Source: G958295645 sp965242735 (GTDB lineage: Bacteria; Gemmatimonadota; Gemmatimonadetes; Longimicrobiales; Gaopeijiaceae). From it: a DNA stretch of 64,000 nucleotides. Shown one piece after another: positions 8,601-16,073 of the stretch; position 1 is the first letter of the stretch, and each line of letters starts with the position of its first letter. The stretch lies in contig OZ251497.1 in NCBI GenBank assembly GCA_965242735.1, positions 124,001-188,000 of the forward strand, given 5' to 3'. The position numbers and the translations under genes were made by a program. Below the pieces are notes generated by a model that had not been told where the DNA came from, made no database searches, and saw only the letters and a program-made list of their open reading frames with translations.

Positions 8601-11600
8601 TAGACCAGCCGGTCGCTCGCGTCCGGGTCAATCGCGCGAACCGTCCCCACGACGACCGGCCCCGCCGCGTTCTCCGGCAGCTCGAACGCGTACGCCGAGT
8701 CCGCGAACGCCGGCGCCTCGTTGACGTCGCCCAGCGACACGACCACCGCCGCCGCCGCGCTCAAGCCCGCCGCGTCCGTCGCAACCAGCTCCAACGCCCA
8801 CGACCTCGGTCCCGAACCGTCGTAGTCCTCGCCCGCGCCGACGTAGCGCACCTCGCCGCTCGCAGCGTCCACCTCGAACAACTGCGCGTCCCCGGCCGCC
8901 AGTCCATAAGACAGCACGTCGCCTTCCGGGTCCGTCGCCTCCGCCACGCCCAGCGCCAACGGACCGGCCACGTTCTCCGGTAGCTCGAACGCGTACGCCG
9001 AGTCCGCGAACGCCGGCGCCTCGTTCTCGTTCAACACGTGCACGATCACCAGCGCCTCGCCCTCGCGACCGTCCTCCGCCGCCGCCAGCACCTTCATCAC
9101 CCGCTTCGGCTCCGACTCCGCGTCCAGCCCGCCGCCCACGTACCGCAAGTCGCCGCCGCGCTCGCTCACCTCGAAGCCCTCGGACCCGTCGCCCAGCGAA
9201 TAGCTCACGTCGTCGCCATACGGGTCCGACGCCCGCACCTCGCCCAGGTCGACCGGGCCGGACACGTTCTCCGCCAGCTCGAACACGTACTCCTGCCGCT
9301 CGAACCTCGGATCGTCCGCGCCCGTCCCGCCGTCCACCGCGTGGCCCCGCACATTCGTCAGTGCGTGGCTCCCCAAGCCCAGTGCCGCCGCCATCCCGCC
9401 GCCCGAAAGCCCGATCGCGCCGCCCCCGAGCGCCAGCCCGTTCGCCGGCACGCTGAACCCGTCGCGGTCCACGTCCGACGGCGTCACGCGGTACCGGAAC
9501 TCCAACGCGTCCGTCCCGCTGCCCGACACGTACGCCGCCTGGCGGCGCGCCGGGCCGATGACCAGCGCCAAGCGCGGCGCGCCCGTCACCACCACCGCCC
9601 GGCTGAACGACACCCGCAGCACGATCCGGCCGCCCGACCCGTAGCCCGTCGGGCCGCTCGGCGTGCTCGTCACCTCGACGCCCGTCACCGCCGGTGCTAC
9701 CTCGACCGTGCCGTCCACGCGGTGGCTGGCGTCGTTGGCCGTGATGTGCGTTCCCAGGTTCAGCACCGCGTTGAAGCCGCGCACCGGGTCCGCGGCGTTC
9801 TTGATCGTGCCGCCGTTGAGCGTCAGCGCGGTCGGCATCACGACGATCCCGCCCGTGTCGTGCCCGCCGGCCCCCGCGCCCCCCGAGCCCGCCCCCTGCA
9901 CCCAGTACTGGAACTCCAGGATCGTGTCGCTCGAGGGCCCGGCGTCGTAGGTCGCCTGTCGCGCCACGCCGTTGATGGACAGCTCAAGCTGAGGCGTGCC
10001 CGTCACCACGACCGCTGGGGCGAACTGCACGGCCAGCACGATCCGCTCTCCCAGACCGTAAGTCGTGCCCGCGGGCAGGCTTCGATAACTGAGGCCCACC
10101 ACCGAGGCCGGCGCGATCGTCCCGTCCACCTTGTGGCCCGCCTGCGCCGACAGCGCGTGCGTCCCCAGCCCCAGCGACGCCGCCAGCGACGAACTGCGCC
10201 CGTCGTTGATCGCGCCCGAGTTCAGCGTCAAGGCGCCCGCGGCCACCTCGATCCCGTCCGTGTCCGCGTCCGCGGCCACCACCACGTACTGGAACTTCAG
10301 CACCTTCGTCCCCGTGCCGCTCGCGTACGCCGCCTGCCGCGTGGTGCCGCCGATATCCAGCGCCAGCTGCGGCGTCCCGCCCGTCGTTACCACGTCCACC
10401 GGACGGTTGAACTTCACCTCCACCTCGATCGTCTCCGTCGCCCCGTACGTCTCGTCCGCCGGCGGAGAACTCGCAACCGACACCCCGCTCACCGCCGCCG
10501 CCGTCTGCGTGCCCGCCACCTGGTGGCCGCTCTGGTTGCCCAGCGCCGCGCTGCCCAAGGCCAGCGTCGCGTTCTCCGTCGTCGAGCCCGCTGTCCGAAT
10601 CGTCCCGCTGTTCAGACCCAGCGCGCTGCCCGGCACGCTCAGCCCGTCCGCGTCCACGTCCCCCGACGCCACGACGTAACGGAACACCAACGCCGCCGTG
10701 CCAGACCCCGACGCATACGCCGCCTGGCGCGTGTTCGTGCCGATCAGCAAGCCCAGCTGCGGCGCGCCCGTCACGTCCACCGCCTTGGTGAACGTCACCG
10801 TCGCCAGAATCGTGTCGCCCGGCTCGTACGTGTCGCCGACGACCGGATCGTTCAACGCCACGCTCGACGGACTCGGGATTCCCAGCCTGCCGTTCACCTT
10901 GTGGTTGGCGCTGTTCACGAGTGCTTGGCGATTCGCCCGCCGGTTCGTCCAAGCGTCAATGGTTGCCCCTTGCAACACCGTGCCAACGACGCTTAGGCCG
11001 TCGGCGTCCACGTCCTCGGGCTGCACGGCGTAGCGGAAGACCCAGGCGGAGCCGTTGTGTCCCGAGACGTAGCTCGCCCGCCGAACACTGCCGGCGATCG
11101 TCAGCGCGCCCTTCGCGGCATTGGGTTGCAGGCTGCCAACAAAACGGAGGTTCCTGTTGTACGTCAACGTCATCCAGATCGTGTCGCCGTGCACGAAGGT
11201 GTCGCCGCTAGCGGGGTTGTTCAGCGCGATACTGGTTATCCATTTTCCCCCGTTCAGAGCCACCTTGCGGTTCGCGTCGTCCGCGAACGCGTGCGTCCCC
11301 AGGTCCAAGTCCGCCGCCGCGCCGCCGGTGGTTGCGTTGATCGTTCCGCTGTTCAGCTGCAGCGCGGTCGCCGCGATGCTTATCCCATCAGTGTCGGAGT
11401 CGCCTCCTCGAACCACGTACTCGAACACCAGCGACGTCGAACCCGTGCCTGAGACGTACGTCGCGAAGCAGTCGTCGCCCGGGCACGTGTCGATCCCCAA
11501 CACGACGCGCGGTGTGCCCGTCACGTCCACCGACGCACTGAACGTCACCGTCACACGGATCGTCTCGGTCGACCAGAACTGGTCCTCCGGGTTGTACTGC

Positions 11601-11743
11601 TTGCCGGTGATGGTCGGCGAGTTCACCGACAGCCCGCTCACCGTCGGGGCCTGGGCCGCGAGGTCGCCCGCGAGCCCACCGAGGCCGGTCAGCGCGATTC
11701 CGACGACTCCGGCGGCCCGAGCCGCGATTCGCCCGAACGTCAT
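5669..11743 (-). CDS. Giant autotransporter adhesin with cadherin-like repeats
   Basis: A 2,024-residue surface protein. It has a signal-like N-terminus (MTFGRIAARAAGVVGIALTG, cleavage near LAAQA). Six ~125-residue repeats (residues ~30-805) share V.VTG.P.L.L.IG, Y.SGSGT and V..AD.D.DG motifs. Five cadherin-like repeats follow (~828-1320, motif AFELPEN..GP..LG...A.DP), then one Ig-like domain, a Gly/His-rich linker (~1515-1580), and a C-terminal ~400-residue beta-barrel of autotransporter type ending LLGRIAFR. It is therefore probably secreted by the type V route and anchored in the outer membrane, for adhesion to surfaces, hosts or other cells. The ATG at 11743 is preferred because it directly precedes the signal peptide; the frame is open to 11977. 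A 13-G tract and tandem repeats lie just upstream. Confidence 0.9.
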   Translation of the reverse strand: MTFGRIAARAAGVVGIALTGLGGLAGDLAAQAPTVSGLSVNSPTITGKQYNPEDQFWSTETIRVTVTFSASVDVTGTPRVVLGIDTCPGDDCFATYVSGTGSTSLVFEYVVRGGDSDTDGISIAATALQLNSGTINATTGGAAADLDLGTHAFADDANRKVALNGGKWITSIALNNPASGDTFVHGDTIWMTLTYNRNLRFVGSLQPNAAKGALTIAGSVRRASYVSGHNGSAWVFRYAVQPEDVDADGLSVVGTVLQGATIDAWTNRRANRQALVNSANHKVNGRLGIPSPSSVALNDPVVGDTYEPGDTILATVTFTKAVDVTGAPQLGLLIGTNTRQAAYASGSGTAALVFRYVVASGDVDADGLSVPGSALGLNSGTIRTAGSTTENATLALGSAALGNQSGHQVAGTQTAAAVSGVSVASSPPADETYGATETIEVEVKFNRPVDVVTTGGTPQLALDIGGTTRQAAYASGTGTKVLKFQYVVVAADADTDGIEVAAGALTLNSGAINDGRSSSLAASLGLGTHALSAQAGHKVDGTIAPASVVGLSYRSLPAGTTYGLGERIVLAVQFAPAVVVTGTPQLELSINGVARQATYDAGPSSDTILEFQYWVQGAGSGGAGAGGHDTGGIVVMPTALTLNGGTIKNAADPVRGFNAVLNLGTHITANDASHRVDGTVEVAPAVTGVEVTSTPSGPTGYGSGGRIVLRVSFSRAVVVTGAPRLALVIGPARRQAAYVSGSGTDALEFRYRVTPSDVDRDGFSVPANGLALGGGAIGLSGGGMAAALGLGSHALTNVRGHAVDGGTGADDPRFERQEYVFELAENVSGPVDLGEVRASDPYGDDVSYSLGDGSEGFEVSERGGDLRYVGGGLDAESEPKRVMKVLAAAEDGREGEALVIVHVLNENEAPAFADSAYAFELPENVAGPLALGVAEATDPEGDVLSYGLAAGDAQLFEVDAASGEVRYVGAGEDYDGSGPRSWALELVATDAAGLSAAAAVVVSLGDVNEAPAFADSAYAFELPENAAGPVVVGTVRAIDPDASDRLVYELASGGAGLFEVDASSGAVRYVGSGEDAETDEGPKSWALVVRATDVGGLTAEASVSVSLLDVNEAPAFEAERYDWAFDENVAGPLALGVVRASDPDRADTTLAYSLSGEGAALFEVDAASGEVRYAGDGEDYEAGPRSWQFEVVVADDGGLQGRMPAEVTLADVNEAPAFADSVYAFELAENQAGPVELGRVEASDEDADDELAYSLSGGSGRFEVDASSGAVRYVGSGEDYEAGPRSYELALRVTDAGGLSGEARGVVALLDVNEGPEAVGAMAPKTLEAYGVAAEEDLGQYFRDPDGDALSYAAVSSAPSVAAVTVAGGRLSIAPQAIGAATVTVTARDPDGLEGTQTVAVTVEASRSERARALEAALTAFGRSVGAEAVEAIGGRLGVESSSVLGRSHVQLGSRSVGCGAIGGGGSSCGWAQLARGASDLLGVQLSGSVGGASVSLDPATLLFGGPGGHGSGFGGLASAFGNAFGHGGRHDGAGRTFGPSGGHGGGSAFGHGDGHGSGPGGGYGGGHGHGGGAFGNGPGGGGQANGPAPAGLAAADLAPRGGLTLDPLSSNDLRSQSSFRLSFGGGADAPQSAVGSGWTVWGQANAGAFESSPDDGLTIEGRTRSVYAGLDYGFGSGLLVGLAASRNTLASDFDSEINGAGTVDARLTNLYPYAHWSPRDGLGLWGLVGAGRGSADLAETAGGRFSTDLAMRMLALGGRQELIGALALKADAFTVRITSEDGAGLAGVTAVAHRARVAPELTGRWAVGDGMAVRARFELGARYDRGDAETGLGAEAGAEFGFAHLSSGLSIDARGRTLLAHQKDQFREWGASFAVRLQPGGEEGGLSFSLEPSWGEAASGTQALWQAQAGLGGQERGVGGAGAALADAPGWTPDRLAMEVGWGIVLPNGAQVAPFGRWSREGVAGYRLNAGTRWTALGAPAADEGEDAPRRVQLMVDLFGEQASDGVQPAQRRVGLLGRIAFR

Positions 11744-11815
11744 GGACGGAGCCGCCACGCGACCGAACGCGCTATTGCGTTGAGGACCGCCAGGCACAAG
11801 CCGGCGCCGAAAATC

Positions 11816-11828
11816 GGGGGGGGGGGGG
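11816..11828. repeat. Homopolymeric 13-G tract upstream of the adhesin gene
   Basis: Thirteen consecutive G on the plus strand (C on the adhesin's sense strand), about 73 bp before the adhesin ATG. Tracts of this length slip during replication in phase-variable surface genes of other bacteria. Here it lies in the leader or promoter region if translation starts at 11743, or inside the coding frame if it starts further upstream. Confidence 0.9.
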
Positions 11829-11842
11829 CGGAAGTTGTCACT

Positions 11843-11876
11843 TGTTAGGTCCTCGTCTCTGTTAGGTCCTCGTCTC
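11843..11876. repeat. 17-bp perfect tandem repeat (two copies)
   Basis: TGTTAGGTCCTCGTCTC occurs twice head to tail (11843-11859 and 11860-11876), immediately beyond the G tract on the upstream side of the adhesin gene. Read on the adhesin strand, each copy carries a CCTAACA element that could be part of a promoter or a binding site. Confidence 0.9.
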
Positions 11877-12057
11877 GTCCAGTCAGGAACCAGCGCTTCG
11901 GTCAACCGACGCTCCCAAAATACCAGAGACTCTTGGGCTCTCGCAAGCCCCTGCCTGCCCGGCGAGAGGTTGTCCAAGGCCGTTCAAGACCCCTTGCCGA
12001 AAAGCGCGGCGCCTCCCGATCGACTCCCCCTCGGGCGGACTCGAACACGAGCCGAGG

Positions 12058-12087
12058 TTGACGAGCCGGGCCGAGGTGCGCTAACTT
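12058..12087 (+). promoter_or_regulatory. Putative sigma-70-type promoter for the rpmH operon
   Basis: TTGACG (12058-12063) and TAACTT (12082-12087) are separated by 18 bp and lie about 70 bp upstream of the rpmH ATG. The spacing and both hexamers fit a housekeeping promoter in otherwise G+C-rich DNA. Confidence 0.55.
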
Positions 12088-12154
12088 CCCCAGGCTGTAG
12101 TCCCACCTCCACCGTCGACTTCGCTCGCGCCAAGCCGCACCCGCCCACAGCAAA

Positions 12155-12313
12155 ATGAAACCCACCTACAGGCCCCGAAACCGGAAGCGGCTCAACAAGC
12201 ACGGCTTCCGCGCCCGGATGAGCACGAAGGCGGGCCGCAAGGTCTTGAACCGCAGGCGGCGCAAGGGTCGGCGAGCTCTCGTAGTCTCCGTCGGGTCGAA
12301 GTACGCGCGCTGA
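12155..12313 (+). CDS. rpmH: 50S ribosomal protein L34
   Basis: A 52-residue, strongly basic protein of the large ribosomal subunit. The sequence opens MKPTYRPRNRKRLNKHGFRA and contains RMSTKAGRKVLNRRRRKGRR, the L34 hallmark. It is slightly longer than the ~45 residues typical of the family because of the tail ALVVSVGSKYAR. It is the first gene of the rpmH-rnpA-yidD-yidC-mnmE-mnmG series and follows a promoter-like element. Confidence 0.97.
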   Translation: MKPTYRPRNRKRLNKHGFRARMSTKAGRKVLNRRRRKGRRALVVSVGSKYAR

Positions 12314-12384
12314 GCGCTCGATGTCGCCGGGCACCCGGAGGCGGCGCTCGGGGACGCGCGCTGTCCTTTCCCAAGAAGCTTCAG

Positions 12385-12717
12385 GTGCGGCGCGGCAGCG
12401 AGATCCGGGCGGTCCTCCGGCGCGGCAGGCGCGTGCGCGCCCGCAGGCTGGACGTCTACGTGCTGCGCGGCGCGGCTCCTCGCTCTCGGATCGGCTGGGT
12501 GGTGCCGAAGCTGGGGCGCTCGGCCGTCGCTCGGAACCTCGTCAAGCGCCGCCTCAAGGAAATTGGCCGCCGGCAGGTGCTGGGGCGGATTCGGGACGCG
12601 CGCCCGCCCGCCGACGTCGTGGTTCGCGCGGGAAGAGAAGCGTACGGAGCGACGTACCGGGAACTGGAAGCCGATTTCGTGACCGCCGTGGAGACCGCGT
12701 GTTCGCCAAGATCCTGA
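12385..12717 (+). CDS. rnpA: Ribonuclease P protein component
   Basis: The small basic protein that assists the RNase P RNA in removing 5' leaders from tRNA precursors. About 110 residues from the GTG at 12385. Family features are RRGSEIRAVLRRGRRVRAR and the RNP motif region VARNLVKRRLKEIGRR. The conserved N-terminus in relatives usually begins a few residues earlier. A CTG at 12361 would add LSFPKKLQ, so the true start may be there. It follows rpmH as in most bacteria, and its 3' end overlaps yidD by 19 bp. Confidence 0.93.
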   Translation: MRRGSEIRAVLRRGRRVRARRLDVYVLRGAAPRSRIGWVVPKLGRSAVARNLVKRRLKEIGRRQVLGRIRDARPPADVVVRAGREAYGATYRELEADFVTAVETACSPRS

Positions 12718-12926
12718 TCGCCGGGGTGCGGGCCTACCAGACTTGCGTGTCGCCGTTCACGGTGGCCTCCTGCCGGTACGTGCCGACGTGCTCGGAGTAC
12801 GTGCGCCGGGCGCTGGAGATCCACGGAGCGGCCAAGGGGACGTGGCTGGGCTTGCGGCGCTTGGCGCGATGCCATCCGTGGGGCGGTTGCGGCCCCGATC
12901 CCGTGCCGCGCTCGAGACGGCCGTGA
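12699..12926 (+). CDS. yidD: Membrane protein insertion efficiency factor YidD
   Basis: A 75-residue protein of the YidD/DUF37 family that supports insertion of inner-membrane proteins by YidC. The characteristic cysteines are present in YQTCVSPFTVASCRYVPTCS and in RLARCHPWGGCGPDP. The GTG start at 12699 lies inside the end of rnpA, and the TGA overlaps the GTG of yidC by 4 bp (GTGA), so translation of the three genes is probably coupled. Confidence 0.95.
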   Translation: MFAKILIAGVRAYQTCVSPFTVASCRYVPTCSEYVRRALEIHGAAKGTWLGLRRLARCHPWGGCGPDPVPRSRRP

Positions 12927-14620
12927 ACGTCCAGCGGCTGCTCCTGGCGGTGACGCTGATGCTGGGCGTCCTGCTGCTCAGCAACCTGCTGTACCCGCCG
13001 GCCCCTCCGCCGGAGACGCCTCCGCCCGCGGGCGCCGCGCCCCCCGGGCCGCCGACGGGGTTGCCGACGGGAGAAGCCGCTCCGGCCCCGGCCCCGGCGG
13101 AAGCGGACTCGGCCGCGACGCCCTTCGCGTCCACGCCCGACTCCGCGGCGGACGAAGAGGCGCTGGTCGAGGTGTCGACGCCGCTTTTTCGCCTGGTCTT
13201 CTCCAGCCGGGGAGGCGTCCTGCGCTCGGCCACGCTGACCGAGTACGCCTCGTTGGCGCGCGAGGGCCGGGTCGAGCTGATCCGTCCGTCGCCGGGGGGG
13301 CCTCTGGGCGGCACGTGGCTCGTCGGCACCGATTCCGTGAACCTCGCCGACTTCCGCCACCGGATCGAACCGGCCGGCGGCATCCGGCTGGAGCCCGGCG
13401 ACGCGCCGGCCGCGCTCGTGTTTCGCTACGAGCATCCCGACGGCGCCTTCTTCAGCGAGATTCGGTACACGTTCGCGCCGGATTCCTACGTCTTCGAAGT
13501 CGAAGGCCGGCTTCCGAGATGGGAACGCACGGCGCTGCGCATCGACCTGGGACGCCGCCTCGAGTACAACGAAGCCAGCGCGGAAGACGAACGCCGCTCG
13601 GGCGCGATGGTGGGCAATCATCCGGACGAAGGCATCACGTCGCGCCCGCTGGAGGCGGTCGGCGCGCTCGACCTGATCGAAGGACCGCTGGCGTGGGCCG
13701 CGCTCAAGAGCAAGTTCTTCGTCACCGTCGTGCTGCCGGGGCAGGGCATGCAGCTGGGCAACGCGTGGGCGATCCGCGACGCGCAAGGGCCCAGGGTCCA
13801 CGTGGCGGCCCCCGTCGGCAGGGGCGGCGACTACGCCTACCGAGTGTACGCCGGACCCGTCGAGCGCGAGCGCCTCGCCGCGGTCGCCGACCAGCTGGAG
13901 GAGCTCAATCCGTACGGATGGAAGGTGTTTCGGCCCATCGTTCGCCCGTTCGTCAACCTCGTGCTGTGGACGATCAACGTGCTGCACGAGGGGCTGGCGC
14001 TGAGCTACGGCCTGGTGCTGATGGTGATCGGCGTGCTGATGCGCATCGTCCTGTGGCCGCTCAACCAGAAGGCCACGCGGTCGAGCATACGGATGCAGTC
14101 CGTGCAGCCGCTCGTCGCGGAGCTCCGGGCGAAGCACAAGGACAATCCGCAGATGCAGCAGCGCGAGATGATGAAGCTGTACAAGGAACAAGGCATCAAC
14201 CCGCTGGCGGGATGCGTGCCGCTGTTGCTGCCGTGGCCCATGCTCATCGCGCTGTTCCTGGTCTTTCGCGACACCATCCAGCTGCGCGGCGAGTCCTTTC
14301 TCTGGCTGCCGGACTTGTCGTCGGCCGATCCCTATTTGATCATGCCGCTCCTGGTGGGCGCGAGCATGCTCCTGCTGCAGCTGCTCACCATCAAGCTCAC
14401 GACGGGCTGGGCGGCGGCCAACCCGCAGATGAAGGCCATGGCGATCATCATGCCCGCGGCGATGACGGGCATGTTCCTCTACTTCGACTTGGCTTCCGGC
14501 CTCAACCTCTACTACACGACCGTCAACTTGGCGACGATTCCGCAGACCGTGCTCGTCGCTCTGGAGCGTCGCAAGGCCGGCGCCGTCAACCCCGCCGCGG
14601 GGCGCCCCAAGCGTCCCTGA
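12923..14620 (+). CDS. yidC: Membrane protein insertase YidC (Oxa1 family)
   Basis: Inner-membrane insertase that works with or without SecYEG. 565 residues: an N-terminal membrane anchor (LLLAVTLMLGVLLLSNLL), a Pro/Ala-rich linker, the large periplasmic beta-sandwich domain of diderm YidC (~residues 75-330), and the conserved C-terminal 60KD_IMP core. In the core I see the LSYGLVLMVIGVLMRIVLWP helix, the cytosolic hairpin QQREMMKLYKEQGINPLAGC and further helices up to LNLYYTTVNLATIPQ. The large periplasmic domain supports a Gram-negative-type envelope. Starts at the GTG overlapping the yidD stop. Confidence 0.97.
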   Translation: MNVQRLLLAVTLMLGVLLLSNLLYPPAPPPETPPPAGAAPPGPPTGLPTGEAAPAPAPAEADSAATPFASTPDSAADEEALVEVSTPLFRLVFSSRGGVLRSATLTEYASLAREGRVELIRPSPGGPLGGTWLVGTDSVNLADFRHRIEPAGGIRLEPGDAPAALVFRYEHPDGAFFSEIRYTFAPDSYVFEVEGRLPRWERTALRIDLGRRLEYNEASAEDERRSGAMVGNHPDEGITSRPLEAVGALDLIEGPLAWAALKSKFFVTVVLPGQGMQLGNAWAIRDAQGPRVHVAAPVGRGGDYAYRVYAGPVERERLAAVADQLEELNPYGWKVFRPIVRPFVNLVLWTINVLHEGLALSYGLVLMVIGVLMRIVLWPLNQKATRSSIRMQSVQPLVAELRAKHKDNPQMQQREMMKLYKEQGINPLAGCVPLLLPWPMLIALFLVFRDTIQLRGESFLWLPDLSSADPYLIMPLLVGASMLLLQLLTIKLTTGWAAANPQMKAMAIIMPAAMTGMFLYFDLASGLNLYYTTVNLATIPQTVLVALERRKAGAVNPAAGRPKRP

Positions 14621-14635
14621 GCCGAGGGAGCCCCA

Positions 14636-16051
14636 TTGGTGGACGGACCCGCCGGGCGGCCCGACACGATCGTGGCCCTGGCGACGCCGCCGGGGATCGG
14701 CGCGGTGGCTCTGGTGCGGCTCTCCGGTCCTGCCGTCGCCGAAGTCGTTGCCGGCCTGCTGTCTGGCGGGAACGGCCGCCGTCGAAGGAACGGGGCCCGC
14801 AATGCCGGCGGCGTCGCGCTGCCGGGCCGGGCCGCGTGCCTGCGCACGCTGGTCGATCCGGTCTCCGGCCAGTTGCTGGACCGGGCGTTGGTCGCGGTCT
14901 TTGCCGGACCGGCCAGCTACACGGGCGAAGACGTGGCCGAGATCAGCACCCACGGCGGATACGAAATCCCCGCCGGCGTCGTGGAAGCCTGCGTGTCGCT
15001 GGGCGCCCGCCGCGCCCGCCGGGGCGAATTCACCCAGAGGGCCTACCTCAACGGCAAGCTGGACCTGGCCCAGGCCGAAGCCGTGGCCGGCGTCGTGGCG
15101 GCCAAGTCGGAAGCGGGCCGGGTCGTGGCGCTGCACCAGCTCGAACGCGGCCTCTCAGAACGGGTTGCGACCCTGCGAGAGCGCCTCGTCGGCCTGTCCG
15201 CCATGCTGGTGCACCACATCGACTTCCCCGAGGAGAGCGATCCCCCCGCGCCCCTCGCCGAGATTGCGGACGCGACGGACTCGGTGGCCCGCGACGTCGG
15301 ACGCCTGCTGGAGACGGCGCCCGCGGGCGAGCTGTTGCGGGAAGGAGCGGTGACCGTGCTGGCCGGCCGCCCGAACTCCGGAAAGTCCAGTCTCTTCAAC
15401 GCGCTTCTCGGGACCGAGCGCGTCATCGTCTCGCCGGAGGCCGGAACCACGCGCGACGCGGTCGAGGCGGTGGCGTCGATCGAGGGCTTGCCGTTTCGCT
15501 TGGTCGACACGGCGGGACTGCGGCGGGCCGAAGGACGGGTGGAGGAACTGGGGATCGAAGTGGCCCGGCGCCGCTTGGCTTCGGCGGACGTCGTGCTGCA
15601 CTGCGTGGAAGCGACGGCGGCGGGCGACGAGCGGGTGCCCGTCGAGGCGGCGTTCCTGGCGTCGCTGGACGCGCCGGCGATCGCGGTGCGGACGAAGTGG
15701 GACTTGGCGCCGGCGTCGGCGCAGCCGCGAGATGGCGAGATCGCGGTGTCCGCCTTGCGCGGCGACGGGCTCGGCGAACTCCAGCAGGCCCTCGCCCGGC
15801 TGGTTTTCGGCGGCGTCGTGGCCAACCGCACCGAAGTGCCGGTGGTGACCACGCGGCGCCAAGCGGCCCACCTGGCCAGAGCGCAGGAAGAGCTCGAGGC
15901 GTTCGCCGACGGACTGCGCGAGGGGTTGCCGCCCGAAGTCGGCTCCACGCACGTGAAGTCCGCCGAGACGGCGTTGGAGGAAATCCTGGGCGTCGTGTGT
16001 CCGGAAGAGGTGTTGGACCGCGTGTTCAGCGACTTCTGCGTGGGCAAGTGA
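14636..16051 (+). CDS. mnmE: tRNA modification GTPase MnmE (TrmE)
   Basis: With MnmG it installs the cmnm5 modification on the wobble uridine of certain tRNAs. About 471 residues: N-terminal tetrahydrofolate-binding domain (DTIVALATPPGIGAVALVRLSG), central helical domain, inserted G domain with P-loop GRPNSGKSSLFNALLG (~residue 244), VDTAGLR switch region, and the C-terminal CVGK that fits the C-[ILV]-G-K motif needed for the formyl-transfer step. The start is TTG at 14636 or GTG at 14639, both behind a GAGGGAG ribosome-binding site. Followed 22 bp later by its partner mnmG. Confidence 0.97.
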   Translation: MVDGPAGRPDTIVALATPPGIGAVALVRLSGPAVAEVVAGLLSGGNGRRRRNGARNAGGVALPGRAACLRTLVDPVSGQLLDRALVAVFAGPASYTGEDVAEISTHGGYEIPAGVVEACVSLGARRARRGEFTQRAYLNGKLDLAQAEAVAGVVAAKSEAGRVVALHQLERGLSERVATLRERLVGLSAMLVHHIDFPEESDPPAPLAEIADATDSVARDVGRLLETAPAGELLREGAVTVLAGRPNSGKSSLFNALLGTERVIVSPEAGTTRDAVEAVASIEGLPFRLVDTAGLRRAEGRVEELGIEVARRRLASADVVLHCVEATAAGDERVPVEAAFLASLDAPAIAVRTKWDLAPASAQPRDGEIAVSALRGDGLGELQQALARLVFGGVVANRTEVPVVTTRRQAAHLARAQEELEAFADGLREGLPPEVGSTHVKSAETALEEILGVVCPEEVLDRVFSDFCVGK

Positions 16052-16073
16052 GCGCGAGGGGGGAGCCGGGGGC

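Noticed and set aside
5708..8983. Open frame of ~1,090 codons on the plus strand, antisense to the adhesin
   Set aside because: Composition is Arg/His/Ala-rich without motifs, and it mirrors the codon pattern of the strongly supported adhesin on the other strand. Long antisense frames are expected at this G+C content.
12734..15136. Open frame of ~800 codons on the minus strand, antisense to yidC and mnmE
   Set aside because: His/Arg/Gly-rich shadow of two certain genes; no start signal or domain.
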